The notes under the pieces: generated by a model
Databases searched by the model: none
Seen by the model: the letters and a program-made list of their open reading frames with translations, nothing else
Told to the model about the DNA's origin: nothing
Translations under genes and position numbers: made by a program
Source of the DNA: JASGDC01 sp047608145
GTDB lineage: Bacteria; Actinomycetota; Actinomycetes; Actinomycetales; Micrococcaceae
Reading direction: 5' to 3'
NCBI GenBank assembly: GCA_047608145.1
Contig: JASGDC010000018.1
Span: 1-37,406, forward strand
Length of the DNA: 37,406 nucleotides
Shown here: piece after piece, positions 19,472 to 28,140 of the stretch
Numbering within the stretch: position 1 is the first letter of the stretch
How the letters are laid out: each line of letters starts with the position of its first letter

Positions 19472-19497
19472 ATGTAGTGTGTTTAATCACACTACAT
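19472..19497. promoter_or_regulatory. Perfect 10-bp palindrome between exporter and hsd operon
   Basis: ATGTAGTGTG at 19472-19481 is the exact complement of CACACTACAT at 19488-19497, with the 6-base spacer TTTAAT. It is not followed by a T-run on either strand, so it resembles an operator for a dimeric regulator more than a terminator. No regulator gene is adjacent. It could also mark the edge of the acquired hsd segment. Confidence 0.45.
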
Positions 19498-19595
19498 ATA
19501 CCCAAACGTACTGCAACACATCAATACGACAATCATACACAGGCAACTTGACAAACCCAAAAATCACAATTCACAACTATATATTTGTACACAGA

Positions 19596-19626
19596 TTACA
19601 AAAGTTTTGTCCAATAAATATATAAT
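19596..19626 (+). promoter_or_regulatory. Candidate promoter of the hsd leader and operon
   Basis: TATAAT at 19621-19626 is a perfect -10. The best -35 is TTACAA at 19596-19601, giving a longish 19-bp spacer. The ATG of the leader ORF follows 34 bases after the -10, with ribosome site AAAGGAG at 19646-19652. The promoter therefore drives the repeat-bearing leader first and hsdM second. Confidence 0.5.
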
Positions 19627-19660
19627 GAGATTAGCTACAAAAAATAAAGGAGCTTCGATA

Positions 19661-19768
19661 ATGAATACTAGCTCACAGCTCACAGCTCACAGCTCACAGC
19701 TCACAGCTCACAGCTCACAGCTCACAGCTCACAGCTCACAGCTCACAGCTCACACTATGATTATGTAG
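19661..19768 (+). CDS. Leader ORF with heptanucleotide repeat, upstream of hsdM
   Basis: The ATG at 19661 has the best ribosome site of the locus (AAAGGAG, 8 bases upstream). After M-N-T the frame runs through twelve copies of AGCTCAC. Seven is not a multiple of three, so the peptide repeats as SSQLTAH every 21 bases. With twelve copies the frame ends at TAG 19766, giving 35 residues. A second open stretch follows in another frame, from the end of the repeat through VAAKTTVKQHADLNQ to TGA at 19906-19908, which overlaps the hsdM GTG at 19905. Adding one repeat unit (13) or removing two (10) would join the ATG to that frame and bring ribosomes to the hsdM start. The third frame stops at once (TGA 19758). 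That the peptide is made, and any function, are inferences. Confidence 0.6.
   Translation: MNTSSQLTAHSSQLTAHSSQLTAHSSQLTAHTMIM
19670..19753 (+). repeat. (AGCTCAC)12 simple sequence repeat
   Basis: Twelve perfect tandem copies of AGCTCAC span 84 bp with no variant unit. Long, pure, short-unit tracts are prone to strand slippage in replication, and this one starts three codons inside a translated leader. Collapsed or expanded copy number in assembly is possible if reads did not span it. Confidence 0.98.
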
Positions 19769-19904
19769 CAGCAAAAACTACTGTCAAGCAACACGCTGAC
19801 CTTAACCAAACAATTGGTAAGGTCTTTTCTTATGCCCAAAACCTTGGCAATAAGGTTGGCAACAGCCGTAATTTTGGCACAAAGCACTTTTTTAGGGTGG
19901 TGGC

Positions 19905-22343
19905 GTGAAGTTGGCTCTAAAGAAATCTGACCTCTACTCATCATTATGGGCAAGCTGTGACGAACTTCGTGGTGGAATGGACGCATCCCAATACAAGGAC
20001 TACATCCTGACTCTTCTGTTCGTTAAGTACGTTTCCGACAAAGCCAAGAGTGACAAAAACTCACTGATTGAAGTCCCTGAAGGCGGGTCATTCGATGACA
20101 TGCTTGCAGTAAAAGGTGACAAGGAAATCGGCGACCGTTTCAACAAGATTATCGCCAAACTAGCCGAAGCCAACGGACTTCGCAACGTAATTGACCAGGC
20201 AGACTTCAATGACGAAGAAAAGCTTGGCAAAGGTAAAGAGATGCAAGACCGTCTCTCCAAACTTGTCACAATCTTCAACGATTTAGACTTCCGTGGGTCA
20301 CACGCCGAAGGTGATGACCTTCTTGGTGACGCATACGAGTATTTGATGAGACACTTCGCAACGGAATCCGGAAAGAGCAAAGGCCAATTCTACACTCCTG
20401 CAGAAGTCTCACGAATCCTTGCCAAAGTAGTTGGCATTGGGGCAAAGACCCGTCAGGATCAGACTGTTTATGACCCATCTTGTGGTTCTGGTTCCCTTCT
20501 GCTGAAAGCAGCAAATGAGGCTCCTCGCGGCATGACAATCTACGGCCAAGAAAAAGACAACGCTACCTGGGCCTTGGCGAAGATGAACATGATTCTGCAC
20601 GGAAATGAAATCGCAGATATTGAGAAGGGCGATACGATCACAAACCCGCAGTTTACCAAAGGTGGTAAACTGCGAACGTTCGATTACGTTGTTATGAATC
20701 CACCGTTTTCTGTTAAGTCTTGGACCAATGGTCTTGAAAATGAGTTTGGCAGATTTGAGTATGGAACGCCACCTCCGAAGAATGGTGACTATGCTTTCCT
20801 CTTACACGCACTAGCTTCTTTGAAGTCAAAAGGAAAAGCAGCAATTATCCTTCCACATGGAGTTCTCTTTCGTGGAAACGCAGAAGGAGTTATCCGCAAG
20901 AAACTTCTTAAACAAGGACTGACCAAGGGAGTTATTGGTCTCCCACCAAACCTCTTCTACGGCACACCGATTCCTGCTTGCATTATCATTCTTGACAAAG
21001 AAAATGCTCAAGCTCGCAAAGGCGTATTCATGATTGATGCATCCAAAGGGTTCATCAAAGATGGCAACAAAAACCGTCTGCGTAGCCAAGACATTCACAG
21101 AATCATTGAAACTTTCAACAGCCAGACTGAAATTGACCGCTACTCACGCATGGTACCGTTGAGCGAAATTGCTGACCAAAAGAATGACTATAACCTCAAC
21201 ATCCCTCGCTATATTGATTCATCTGAACCAGAAGACCTACAAGATTTGAACGCTCATCTCAACGGTGGTATTCCTGATGTAGATATTGATGCTTTAACTA
21301 GATATTGGGAAGCATTTCCAAAGTTGCGAGATTTGCTTTTCAAACCGAATAGGCCAGGCTACAGTGACCTAAATATTGAAATGAATGATGTTCAGCAAAC
21401 ATTTTTGGAATCTGATGAGTTCAGAAAATTTTCAGATGAAGTGAAAACAATTACAGATAGCTGGTTTTCTGCCCATAGTGGCATGCTTAAGTCAATAGAT
21501 GACAACACAAATTCAGGCGATCTCATTGAAACTTTAAGCAATGATTTGCTTGAGCGGTTTAGGGGCGTTCCGCTAATCGATGAGTATGATTTCTACGAGC
21601 AACTTATGTCGTACTGGAATGACACAATGCACGATGACATTTACCTGATTATGCCAGATGGATGGAAGAACGCTGCTAAAGTGCGGTTGGCAATTAACGA
21701 CAAAGAGCGCAAACTAACCGAAACACCTGACCTAACCATCGGTACAGGCAAAAATGCCAAGAAATACAAGATGGACCTTATTCCACCTGTGCTGATTATT
21801 AACTACTATTTCGCGAACAAACAAGCGGAGATAAATCAACTGAGTACCAAGCTTGAGACTGCATCTGCAGCAGTCACAGAGCATGCTGAAGAACACGGTA
21901 GCGATGAAGGACTTCTTTCTGAAGCTACCAATGATAAAGGTGCATACACGCAGAAAGCACTAACAGATGTAAGTGAGGAAGCGAAAGCCTCAAAAGATGA
22001 TGAAACACTAGAGCGCGCCAATGAGGCATTGAAGCTCGTGAAGGCCGAATCGGCAGCAAAGAAAATCCTCAAAGAAGCACAAGCGGAGCTAGATTCGATG
22101 ACACTAAATAAATACGGCGAAATAACAGAAAACGAAATTAAGTTTCTGGTGATTTATGAAAAGTGGAGAGCTTCCATAGAACACAGAATGAATGAACAGA
22201 CAGAGGAACTCACATTTGAACTAGTCTCTAGGGTAAAAACATTAGGTGAACGTTATATGACAACGGTTGAAGCCCTTGAAGAGCAAGTTGATAAACTCTA
22301 CCTCAAAGTTAATGAGCATCTGAAAGTAATGGGAATCGTATGA
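19905..22343 (+). CDS. hsdM: Type I restriction-modification methyltransferase subunit, HsdM
   Basis: HsdM methylates adenine in the site chosen by HsdS and is needed for both modification and restriction. The N-terminal helical domain begins LYSSLWASCDELRGGMD. YTPAEVSRIL precedes the SAM-binding motif DPSCGSGS (Asp190 to Ser197), and the N6-adenine catalytic motif NPPF is at 265-268. At 812 residues it is longer than the usual 500 or so. The extra C-terminal part (about 480-812) is rich in Glu, Lys and Ala and includes a probable coiled coil near 640-720. The GTG start overlaps the TGA of an upstream open stretch and has its own weak ribosome site (AGGGTGG). Base and codon use (more AAC, GAC, ATC) differ from the fas operon, suggesting transfer. 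It overlaps hsdS by four bases. Confidence 0.94.
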   Translation: MKLALKKSDLYSSLWASCDELRGGMDASQYKDYILTLLFVKYVSDKAKSDKNSLIEVPEGGSFDDMLAVKGDKEIGDRFNKIIAKLAEANGLRNVIDQADFNDEEKLGKGKEMQDRLSKLVTIFNDLDFRGSHAEGDDLLGDAYEYLMRHFATESGKSKGQFYTPAEVSRILAKVVGIGAKTRQDQTVYDPSCGSGSLLLKAANEAPRGMTIYGQEKDNATWALAKMNMILHGNEIADIEKGDTITNPQFTKGGKLRTFDYVVMNPPFSVKSWTNGLENEFGRFEYGTPPPKNGDYAFLLHALASLKSKGKAAIILPHGVLFRGNAEGVIRKKLLKQGLTKGVIGLPPNLFYGTPIPACIIILDKENAQARKGVFMIDASKGFIKDGNKNRLRSQDIHRIIETFNSQTEIDRYSRMVPLSEIADQKNDYNLNIPRYIDSSEPEDLQDLNAHLNGGIPDVDIDALTRYWEAFPKLRDLLFKPNRPGYSDLNIEMNDVQQTFLESDEFRKFSDEVKTITDSWFSAHSGMLKSIDDNTNSGDLIETLSNDLLERFRGVPLIDEYDFYEQLMSYWNDTMHDDIYLIMPDGWKNAAKVRLAINDKERKLTETPDLTIGTGKNAKKYKMDLIPPVLIINYYFANKQAEINQLSTKLETASAAVTEHAEEHGSDEGLLSEATNDKGAYTQKALTDVSEEAKASKDDETLERANEALKLVKAESAAKKILKEAQAELDSMTLNKYGEITENEIKFLVIYEKWRASIEHRMNEQTEELTFELVSRVKTLGERYMTTVEALEEQVDKLYLKVNEHLKVMGIV

Positions 22344-23494
22344 AGAAAAGTAGTGGCTCAAAAGTTGGAATGAATCAAGAAACACGGCTCGAAAAAACCA
22401 AGCACAAAGGCAGTCAGAAAAAATGGCAGTCCGCAAGATTTGGTGAAGTCGTCACATTTAGAAGCGGATCTATTCTCACACGAGCTCAGGCAGGAAAAGG
22501 AACCATACCTGTGATTGCTGGGGGCAAGACTCCTTCCAGTTATACCAACGAACCAAACCGCCTTGATCCGACAATAACTATTAGCGCTTCTGGCGCCAAT
22601 GCAGGGTATGTAGCTATACATTTTTCTCCCATCTTCGCATCTGACTGCACTACAATCTCAGCTTCCTCTAGTTTCGATCTACAATTCATTTTCTATAGTT
22701 TGAGTTTGAAACAAGATTTAATCTACCGCAGCCAAACAGGTGGAGCTCAACCCCACATACATGCAAAGGACATTGCCCCGTTAATCTTTGAACTTCCACA
22801 AGACCCTGAAGAGCAACGAGAAATAGGAAATATGCTAAGTGATGTTGACTGTATAATCGCTTCACTTGAGCAACTAATCGCCAAGAAACAGGGGATCAAA
22901 CAAGGCATGATGCAACAACTGCTGACCGGACAAACTCGCCTACCTGGTTTTGCGCAAGACTGGACGAATCGTAAACTCTACGACATGCTAGAGTACGAGC
23001 AACCTGGCCGATACATCGTTTCTAGTACTGACTACACAGACACCGGGACACCTGTTTTGACCGCAGGCAAGACTTTCCTACTCGGACACACGCGCGATAT
23101 GCACGGTGTCTATAACAACGTTCCGGTCATCATCTTCGACGACTTCACTACAGCATCAAAGTATGTCAACTTTCCATTCAAGGCGAAATCTTCCGCTATG
23201 AAGATACTGCGAGCACGACCTGGGACAAACCTTCGCTACATCTTTGAACGAATGCAGTTAATCAACTTCGTTGCTGTCGATCACAAACGGAGATGGATTG
23301 CTGAGTACAGCAAGATTAGAATTGAGATTCCTGATGAAGATGAACAGCGCGCTATTGCTGAAGTATTGAGCGACGCAGATTCTGAGATAACTTCCCTTCA
23401 AGAGAAATTGGCAAAGATAAAAGAATTAAAAAAGGGAATGATGCAGCAGCTTTTGACTGGACGAATTAGGCTTCACAAGGAGGATAAGCAATGA
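22340..23494 (+). CDS. hsdS: Type I restriction-modification specificity subunit, HsdS
   Basis: HsdS chooses the bipartite DNA target for the whole complex. The 384-residue chain has two target recognition domains, about 25-160 and 210-340. Each is followed by the conserved spacer helix: KQGMMQQLLTGQTRL near 189-203 and KKGMMQQLLTGRIRL near 364-378. The near-identical repeats are visible in DNA as well, around 22905 and 23435, and could support recombination within the gene. The first domain contains ITISASGANAGYVAIH and the second VIIFDDFTTASKYV. The target sequence cannot be read by eye. The start ATG overlaps the hsdM stop and its stop overlaps the hsdR start (both ATGA), so the three subunits are translationally coupled. 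No second hsdS or recombinase is in the window, so classical hsdS shuffling is not evident. Confidence 0.93.
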   Translation: MKKSSGSKVGMNQETRLEKTKHKGSQKKWQSARFGEVVTFRSGSILTRAQAGKGTIPVIAGGKTPSSYTNEPNRLDPTITISASGANAGYVAIHFSPIFASDCTTISASSSFDLQFIFYSLSLKQDLIYRSQTGGAQPHIHAKDIAPLIFELPQDPEEQREIGNMLSDVDCIIASLEQLIAKKQGIKQGMMQQLLTGQTRLPGFAQDWTNRKLYDMLEYEQPGRYIVSSTDYTDTGTPVLTAGKTFLLGHTRDMHGVYNNVPVIIFDDFTTASKYVNFPFKAKSSAMKILRARPGTNLRYIFERMQLINFVAVDHKRRWIAEYSKIRIEIPDEDEQRAIAEVLSDADSEITSLQEKLAKIKELKKGMMQQLLTGRIRLHKEDKQ

Positions 23495-26400
23495 GTGATG
23501 TAGGGCAGATTGAACGTAAGACACAGAATCGTGTTGTTTCGTTGTTTCGGAATCGTCTTGGATACGATTACCTCGGTGACTGGGAATACCGCGAGGGTAA
23601 CTCAAATATCGAGACCGAGCGGTTAGAAAAGAACCTCCGTGCTCGTGGGTATGATGACAACTTAATTACCAAGGCACTAGATCAACTGAGTAAAGTAGCT
23701 TCCGTCGGCGCTGGACATGATTTGTATGAGGCAAACCGTGATGTGTATGGCCTCTTACGTTACGGCGTGAAGGTGAAACCGGGTGTTGGAGAGTCAACAG
23801 AGACAGTCTGGCTGATTGATTGGAATAATACTGAAACTAACGACTTTGCTATTGCTGAAGAAGTAACTGTCAAGGGCGAACATACTAAACGCCCAGATGT
23901 TGTTTTGTATGTAAATGGTATTGCTCTTGCAACGCTAGAACTCAAACGCTCTAAGATCGCTGTTTCTGAGGGTATTCGTCAAACTATTGGTAATCAGAGC
24001 CCGAAGTTCATTCGTCCATTCTTTTCAACGGTTCAATTCGTTTTCGCAGGTAACGATGTTGAGGGTTTGCGTTATGGCGTTATTGATACTCCTGAAAAGT
24101 ATTGGTTGAAATGGAAGGAGCCTTCAGAAGTTGAGGATCCACTCGACCTGGCAATCTTACAGATGTGCGACAAGTCCCGTTTGCTTGAACTCATGCACGA
24201 TTTCATCGTCTTCGACTCTGGAGTGAAGAAAGGACCGAGGCCTAACCAGTACTTTGGTGTGAAGGCGACTCAGGCAAGGATTGCCAAGCGTGAAGGTGGC
24301 ATCATTTGGCATACTCAGGGTTCAGGTAAGTCTTTAACAATGGTGTGGCTAGCTAAGTGGATTCGTGAGAACCAGCCAGATGCACGTGTGCTTTTGATCA
24401 CTGATAGAACTGAACTTGATGAACAAATTGAGAAAGTCTTTAATGGCGTTAATGAAAAAATCTACCGAACTAAGAGCGGCGCTGACCTGATAAATACACT
24501 GAACACAGATAAAGAGTGGCTAATCGCTTCCTTGGTTCATAAATTCCGTGGAACTGACGATGAGGATATCGAAGACTGCGAGTCCACCGATGAGTTCATC
24601 AAAGAGCTACACACCAGAATTCCAAAGGGTTTCAAAGCCAAAGGAAACATCTTCGTGTTTGTTGATGAAGCGCACCGTACTCAATCAGGCAAGATGCATA
24701 CAGCGATGAAAGAGTTGCTACCCGAAGCAATGCTCATTGGCTTTACTGGTACTCCTCTTCTCAAAGCAGATAAGGCCACAAGTATCGAGACGTTCGGTTC
24801 ATTTATTCATACCTATAAGTTCGACGAGGCGGTCGAAGATGGTGTGGTTCTCGACTTGCGATACGAAGCTCGCAACATTGACCAGCAACTAACCAACCGT
24901 GAACGAGCCGACGAATGGTTCGAAATCAAAACCAAGGGCATGACCGACCTTTCCAAGGCAGAACTGAAGAAACGCTGGGGAACGATGCAAAAAGTTGTTT
25001 CCTCTGAGCCACGTGCCAAGCAGATAGTAGACGACATTCTGTTCGATATGGATACCAAACCTCGTCTGATGGACCAGCGTGGCAATGCAATGCTTGTGGT
25101 CTCCAGCATATACCAGGCTTGTAAGTTCTATGATATGTTTGTTGCGGCAGGTTTTAACGGCAAGTGTGCGATTGTCACAAGCTATGTTCCAAATGCCGGA
25201 GATATTTCCAAGGAAGATGCTGGTGCTGGTAAGACTGAGAAGATTCGCCAGTACGACATCTACCGTAAAATGCTGACCGATTATTTTGATGAGCCTGAAG
25301 ATACTGCTGTCAGCAAAGTTGAAGAGTTTGAAAAAGCAGTCAAAAAGCAGTTCGTTGAGAATCCTGGTCAAATGCGACTACTTATTGTAGTCGATAAGTT
25401 GCTAACTGGATTTGATGCGCCAAGCGCAACATACTTGTATATCGATAAGAAAATGAGTGATCATGGCCTGTTCCAAGCAATTTGCAGGGTGAATCGACTT
25501 GATGGTGACGACAAGGATTACGGATACATTGTCGACTACCAAGATCTCTTCAACTCTCTTGAAGGTGCCATCGCTGATTACACAACTGGTGCTTTGGATG
25601 GCTACGAGAAGAAGGATATTGAAGGACTTCTTTCAGATAGAATCGAGAAAGCTCGGAAAAAGCTAGACGAAGACCTAGAAAAAGTTCGAAATCTAATTGA
25701 ACCTGTAGAGTCACCAAGGAACACACTGCAATACCAGCAATACTTCTGCGCTAAAGAACAGGGTAATGCCGAGCAGCTAAAAAAGAATGAACCAAACCGC
25801 GTTGAATTGTACAAAGCAATTACAGCGGTAACGCGTGCTTATGGAAACCTAGCTAACGATATGGCTGAAGCTGGTTACAGCCCTGGTGAGGCAGAAGATA
25901 TTCGGAAGGAAATCGCCCACTACATAGATGTGCGTTCCGAGGTAAAGCTGGGTGCTGGCGAAGATATTGACTTCAAACAGTATGAAGCTGGTATGCGCCA
26001 CTTGCTAGATACCTATATCCAAGCAGGTGCTTCCGATGTTATCTCTAATTTTGAGAACACTAGTTTGATTGACTTAATCGTAAAACTTGGAGACAAAGCC
26101 ATTGACAAACTTCCAGAAGGAGTCAGGAAAGATCCAGAAGCTGTTGGCGCAACGATTGGCGGCAACGTACGGAAAACAATAGTCGATGAAAGAGCAATGA
26201 ATCCAAAATATTATTACCAAATGAGTAAACTGCTTGACGCAATCATCAAAGAGCGACGAGACCAAGCGATTAGTTACCAAGAGTACTTGGATAAACTCAT
26301 AGATTTAGCAAAGAAGCTCGGGACGGAAGAATCAGATGCAGATTACCCAGACTGGGCTAACAATGGAGCTAAACGAGCATTAGTTGACTTCGGATTCCCC

Positions 26401-26580
26401 GATTCCACAATGCCTGAGAAAGTTGACAGTGCTGTAGTGACAAGTAAACCTCATGACTGGGTCGGCAATCCAATGAAAGAAAAGAAGGTAAAACAAGCAA
26501 TCGCACATATCCTACCAGAAGATTATGAACGACTTAATGAACTTTTCGAATTAGTGAAGGCACGAAATGAGTACCACTAA
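23491..26580 (+). CDS. hsdR: Type I restriction-modification endonuclease subunit, HsdR
   Basis: HsdR translocates DNA and cuts it when the site is unmethylated. The N-terminal PD-(D/E)xK nuclease is visible as RPDVVLYVNG (Asp136) and LELKR (Glu150, Lys152). The superfamily 2 motor follows, with Walker A QGSGKS (Lys280), DEAH at 392-395 and GFTGTPL near 413. The second RecA domain includes LLIVVDKLLTGFDAP and ICRVNRLDGDDKDYG. The last 300 or so residues are helical and probably bind HsdM. The length of 1,029 is normal and no internal stop is seen, so the system appears complete. It overlaps hsdS by four bases and the metallopeptidase gene by 14 bases. Confidence 0.95.
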   Translation: MSDVGQIERKTQNRVVSLFRNRLGYDYLGDWEYREGNSNIETERLEKNLRARGYDDNLITKALDQLSKVASVGAGHDLYEANRDVYGLLRYGVKVKPGVGESTETVWLIDWNNTETNDFAIAEEVTVKGEHTKRPDVVLYVNGIALATLELKRSKIAVSEGIRQTIGNQSPKFIRPFFSTVQFVFAGNDVEGLRYGVIDTPEKYWLKWKEPSEVEDPLDLAILQMCDKSRLLELMHDFIVFDSGVKKGPRPNQYFGVKATQARIAKREGGIIWHTQGSGKSLTMVWLAKWIRENQPDARVLLITDRTELDEQIEKVFNGVNEKIYRTKSGADLINTLNTDKEWLIASLVHKFRGTDDEDIEDCESTDEFIKELHTRIPKGFKAKGNIFVFVDEAHRTQSGKMHTAMKELLPEAMLIGFTGTPLLKADKATSIETFGSFIHTYKFDEAVEDGVVLDLRYEARNIDQQLTNRERADEWFEIKTKGMTDLSKAELKKRWGTMQKVVSSEPRAKQIVDDILFDMDTKPRLMDQRGNAMLVVSSIYQACKFYDMFVAAGFNGKCAIVTSYVPNAGDISKEDAGAGKTEKIRQYDIYRKMLTDYFDEPEDTAVSKVEEFEKAVKKQFVENPGQMRLLIVVDKLLTGFDAPSATYLYIDKKMSDHGLFQAICRVNRLDGDDKDYGYIVDYQDLFNSLEGAIADYTTGALDGYEKKDIEGLLSDRIEKARKKLDEDLEKVRNLIEPVESPRNTLQYQQYFCAKEQGNAEQLKKNEPNRVELYKAITAVTRAYGNLANDMAEAGYSPGEAEDIRKEIAHYIDVRSEVKLGAGEDIDFKQYEAGMRHLLDTYIQAGASDVISNFENTSLIDLIVKLGDKAIDKLPEGVRKDPEAVGATIGGNVRKTIVDERAMNPKYYYQMSKLLDAIIKERRDQAISYQEYLDKLIDLAKKLGTEESDADYPDWANNGAKRALVDFGFPDSTMPEKVDSAVVTSKPHDWVGNPMKEKKVKQAIAHILPEDYERLNELFELVKARNEYH

Positions 26581-27292
26581 CGTCAAACTCACTATTAGCG
26601 GTATCGATGTTGACGTAATCTACAAGAACATCAAGAACCTTCATATTGCTGTGTACCCACCCATAGGGCGCGTTCGAGTATCAGCTCCCTCTCGTCTCGA
26701 TGATGAACAAGTACGTCTTGCGGTAATCAACAGGCTGTCGTGGATTAAGCGGCAACGCGAAGCATTAAGTTCTGTTCAACGTCAGAGCGAACGTGAAATG
26801 GTAACCGGAGAGTCTCATTATGTGTGGGGAGTACGCCTCCGTCTTAAAGTCGTCGAAAGACTAGGAAAGTCACATATCGAAGTGGATGGCGATCGGCTAC
26901 TACTATACGTTCCAACAAATACAACTGCTGAGCAGCGTCGTCAATATCTAGACAAGTGGTACCGCGAACAACTCCGCCAGGTAATCCCATCGTTAATCAA
27001 CACCTGGGAAGAGAAGTTGGGAGTCACGGTACTTCAATGGACCATACGCAGAATGAAAACCAAGTGGGGCTCCTGCAATCGTGAAACGAAGCACATCTGG
27101 CTTAACGTGGAGTTAGCCAAGAAACATCCTGACTGTCTTGAATACATACTTGTCCATGAGCTTACTCACTACGATGAACGTCTTCATGGCGAGCGATTCA
27201 CCAAACTGATGGATGCACGACTTCCAGACTGGAAAAAGCAACAGAAACAACTTAGTGATGCCCCTTTGGCTGAAGAAAAATGGGGATTATAA
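26567..27292 (+). CDS. YgjP/DUF45-family zinc metallopeptidase
   Basis: This 241-residue protein belongs to the YgjP (DUF45, SprT/WLM-like) family. The zinc site is clear: HELTH at 197-201, then His207 in the spacing typical of the family. The segment RRMKTKWGSCN (near 162-172) is another family signature. Such genes are often found beside type I restriction loci. Here the gene is embedded, overlapping the hsdR end by 14 bp, so it is made with the system. Its role there is not established; proteolytic control of HsdR or processing of DNA-bound protein are guesses. There is no signal peptide, so it is cytoplasmic. It is the last gene of the operon. Confidence 0.88.
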   Translation: MSTTNVKLTISGIDVDVIYKNIKNLHIAVYPPIGRVRVSAPSRLDDEQVRLAVINRLSWIKRQREALSSVQRQSEREMVTGESHYVWGVRLRLKVVERLGKSHIEVDGDRLLLYVPTNTTAEQRRQYLDKWYREQLRQVIPSLINTWEEKLGVTVLQWTIRRMKTKWGSCNRETKHIWLNVELAKKHPDCLEYILVHELTHYDERLHGERFTKLMDARLPDWKKQQKQLSDAPLAEEKWGL

Positions 27293-27476
27293 TAATTTAC
27301 ACAGAAAACCACAAATACTTATTACTAGAATTTACAATTTCGATAAAATAAGAATATTACTGATAACAAAGGTTTGAATATTGTATTTTCATCAGTCTAT
27401 TTTGTTCCTTATATATAAAAGGTACAACACAGTTTCTCATAAGTTATTTTAGCGATACTATGTAGGTTATCAGCGG

Positions 27477-27523
27477 ACTCTCGTTCTAAGTTAAGAGCTT
27501 AACGAGAGTTCCATTATTTTTTA
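27477..27523 (+). terminator. Hairpin with T-run after the hsd operon
   Basis: ACTCTCGTT (27477-27485) pairs with AACGAGAGT (27501-27509) in a 9-bp stem. A T-rich stretch with six T residues follows near 27516-27522. The loop contains a smaller palindrome, GTTAAGAGCTTAAC, which overlaps the right arm, so alternative folding is possible. It lies about 185 bp after the last hsd gene. The rest of the 417-bp gap 27293-27709 holds no gene that I can support. Confidence 0.6.
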
Positions 27524-27629
27524 TTAAAAACTGCCTTTTAAATTAACCTTTTTAAAAGTTATTGAATATAGAATTTCTAAGCCACACTAACCCAACTATC
27601 ATCAGGCATGGAATTCTTCTTAAAATCAA

Positions 27630-27666
27630 AGCCTCGGCGACATAGTTTAGAGGTCCACACGAGGCT
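27630..27666 (-). terminator. Hairpin downstream of the LysM gene
   Basis: AGCCTCG at 27630-27636 pairs with CGAGGCT at 27660-27666 (7 bp, 23-base loop). On the minus strand the stem is followed by TTTGATTTT, which fits a terminator of the LysM gene ending at 27710. The large loop is unusual, so it could be part of a longer structured RNA. Confidence 0.45.
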
Positions 27667-27709
27667 ATCAGTAAAAATTGTATTAGAGTTTTATTTACCT
27701 GTAAATAAA

Positions 27710-28036
27710 TTATGTACTTGGCACTACTAACTTTTCACCAGTATAGACAGCAGAACTATCCATGTTGTTTAGTTTAATAATATCGGTAACCACACCACGC
27801 ACATCACGATCTAATTCTAAGCTAGCAGCTACTGCCCAAAGGGTTTGCCCTTGGGAAACAGTTACTGTAGTTGGCACTGAGCTAGCGTCTGCTTTTGGAG
27901 AAAACAACATGCTTCCAATAAACGCTAACAATACTGCAATAGTAGTTAGAACTGGTAATCCTATAAATAGAAAACGACCTCTCCTAGTCAGCTTCAGTGA
28001 AGACTGAGGGTAACTCTTGATTGAAACTGAAGACAT
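27710..28036 (-). CDS. LysM-domain membrane protein divergent from lexA
   Basis: The 108-residue protein has a basic cytoplasmic start, one membrane segment (about 26-46, FLFIGLPVLTTIAVLLAF...), and a single outside LysM domain (about 56-106, with VSQGQTLWAVAASL and LNNMDSSAVYTGEKLVVP). LysM binds peptidoglycan. Small membrane-LysM proteins divergent from lexA are the setting of SOS division inhibitors such as Bacillus YneA and mycobacterial ChiZ (Rv2719c), so a role as a DNA-damage division brake is a good inference. It is supported by a LexA-like palindrome inside its promoter. A ribosome site (AGAAAGGAAA) precedes the ATG. No hydrolase domain is seen. Confidence 0.82.
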   Translation of the reverse strand: MSSVSIKSYPQSSLKLTRRGRFLFIGLPVLTTIAVLLAFIGSMLFSPKADASSVPTTVTVSQGQTLWAVAASLELDRDVRGVVTDIIKLNNMDSSAVYTGEKLVVPST

Positions 28037-28063
28037 TTTCGATTTCCTTTCTTTCTTAAATCT

Positions 28064-28091
28064 ATATTAGAACAAACATTCTAAGATGTAA
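28064..28091 (-). promoter_or_regulatory. LysM-gene promoter with LexA-box-like palindrome in the spacer
   Basis: On the minus strand TTACAT (28091-28086) and TAATAT (28069-28064) form a promoter with a 16-bp spacer. The palindrome TTAGAATGTTTGTTCTAA (28084-28067) fills that spacer. On the other strand it reads AGAAC-AAAC-ATTCT, close to the Gram-positive SOS box CGAAC-RNRY-GTTYG but with changed outer bases. A LexA dimer bound there would block RNA polymerase. Confidence 0.5.
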
Positions 28092-28140
28092 AGATGTTCG
28101 AAAGAATTAGTTATTTCCTACAATACTTTCGAATATATCT

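Noticed and set aside
19670..19753. Tandem repeat as a CRISPR array
   Set aside because: Units are 7 bp, perfect and contiguous with no spacers; it is a simple sequence repeat.
24889..25371. 160-codon minus-strand frame inside hsdR
   Set aside because: It lies wholly within the conserved motor of hsdR and has no independent signals.
27293..27709. tRNA or other structured RNA gene in the gap after the hsd operon
   Set aside because: Two simple hairpins explain the visible symmetry; no cloverleaf or conserved loop sequence was found.
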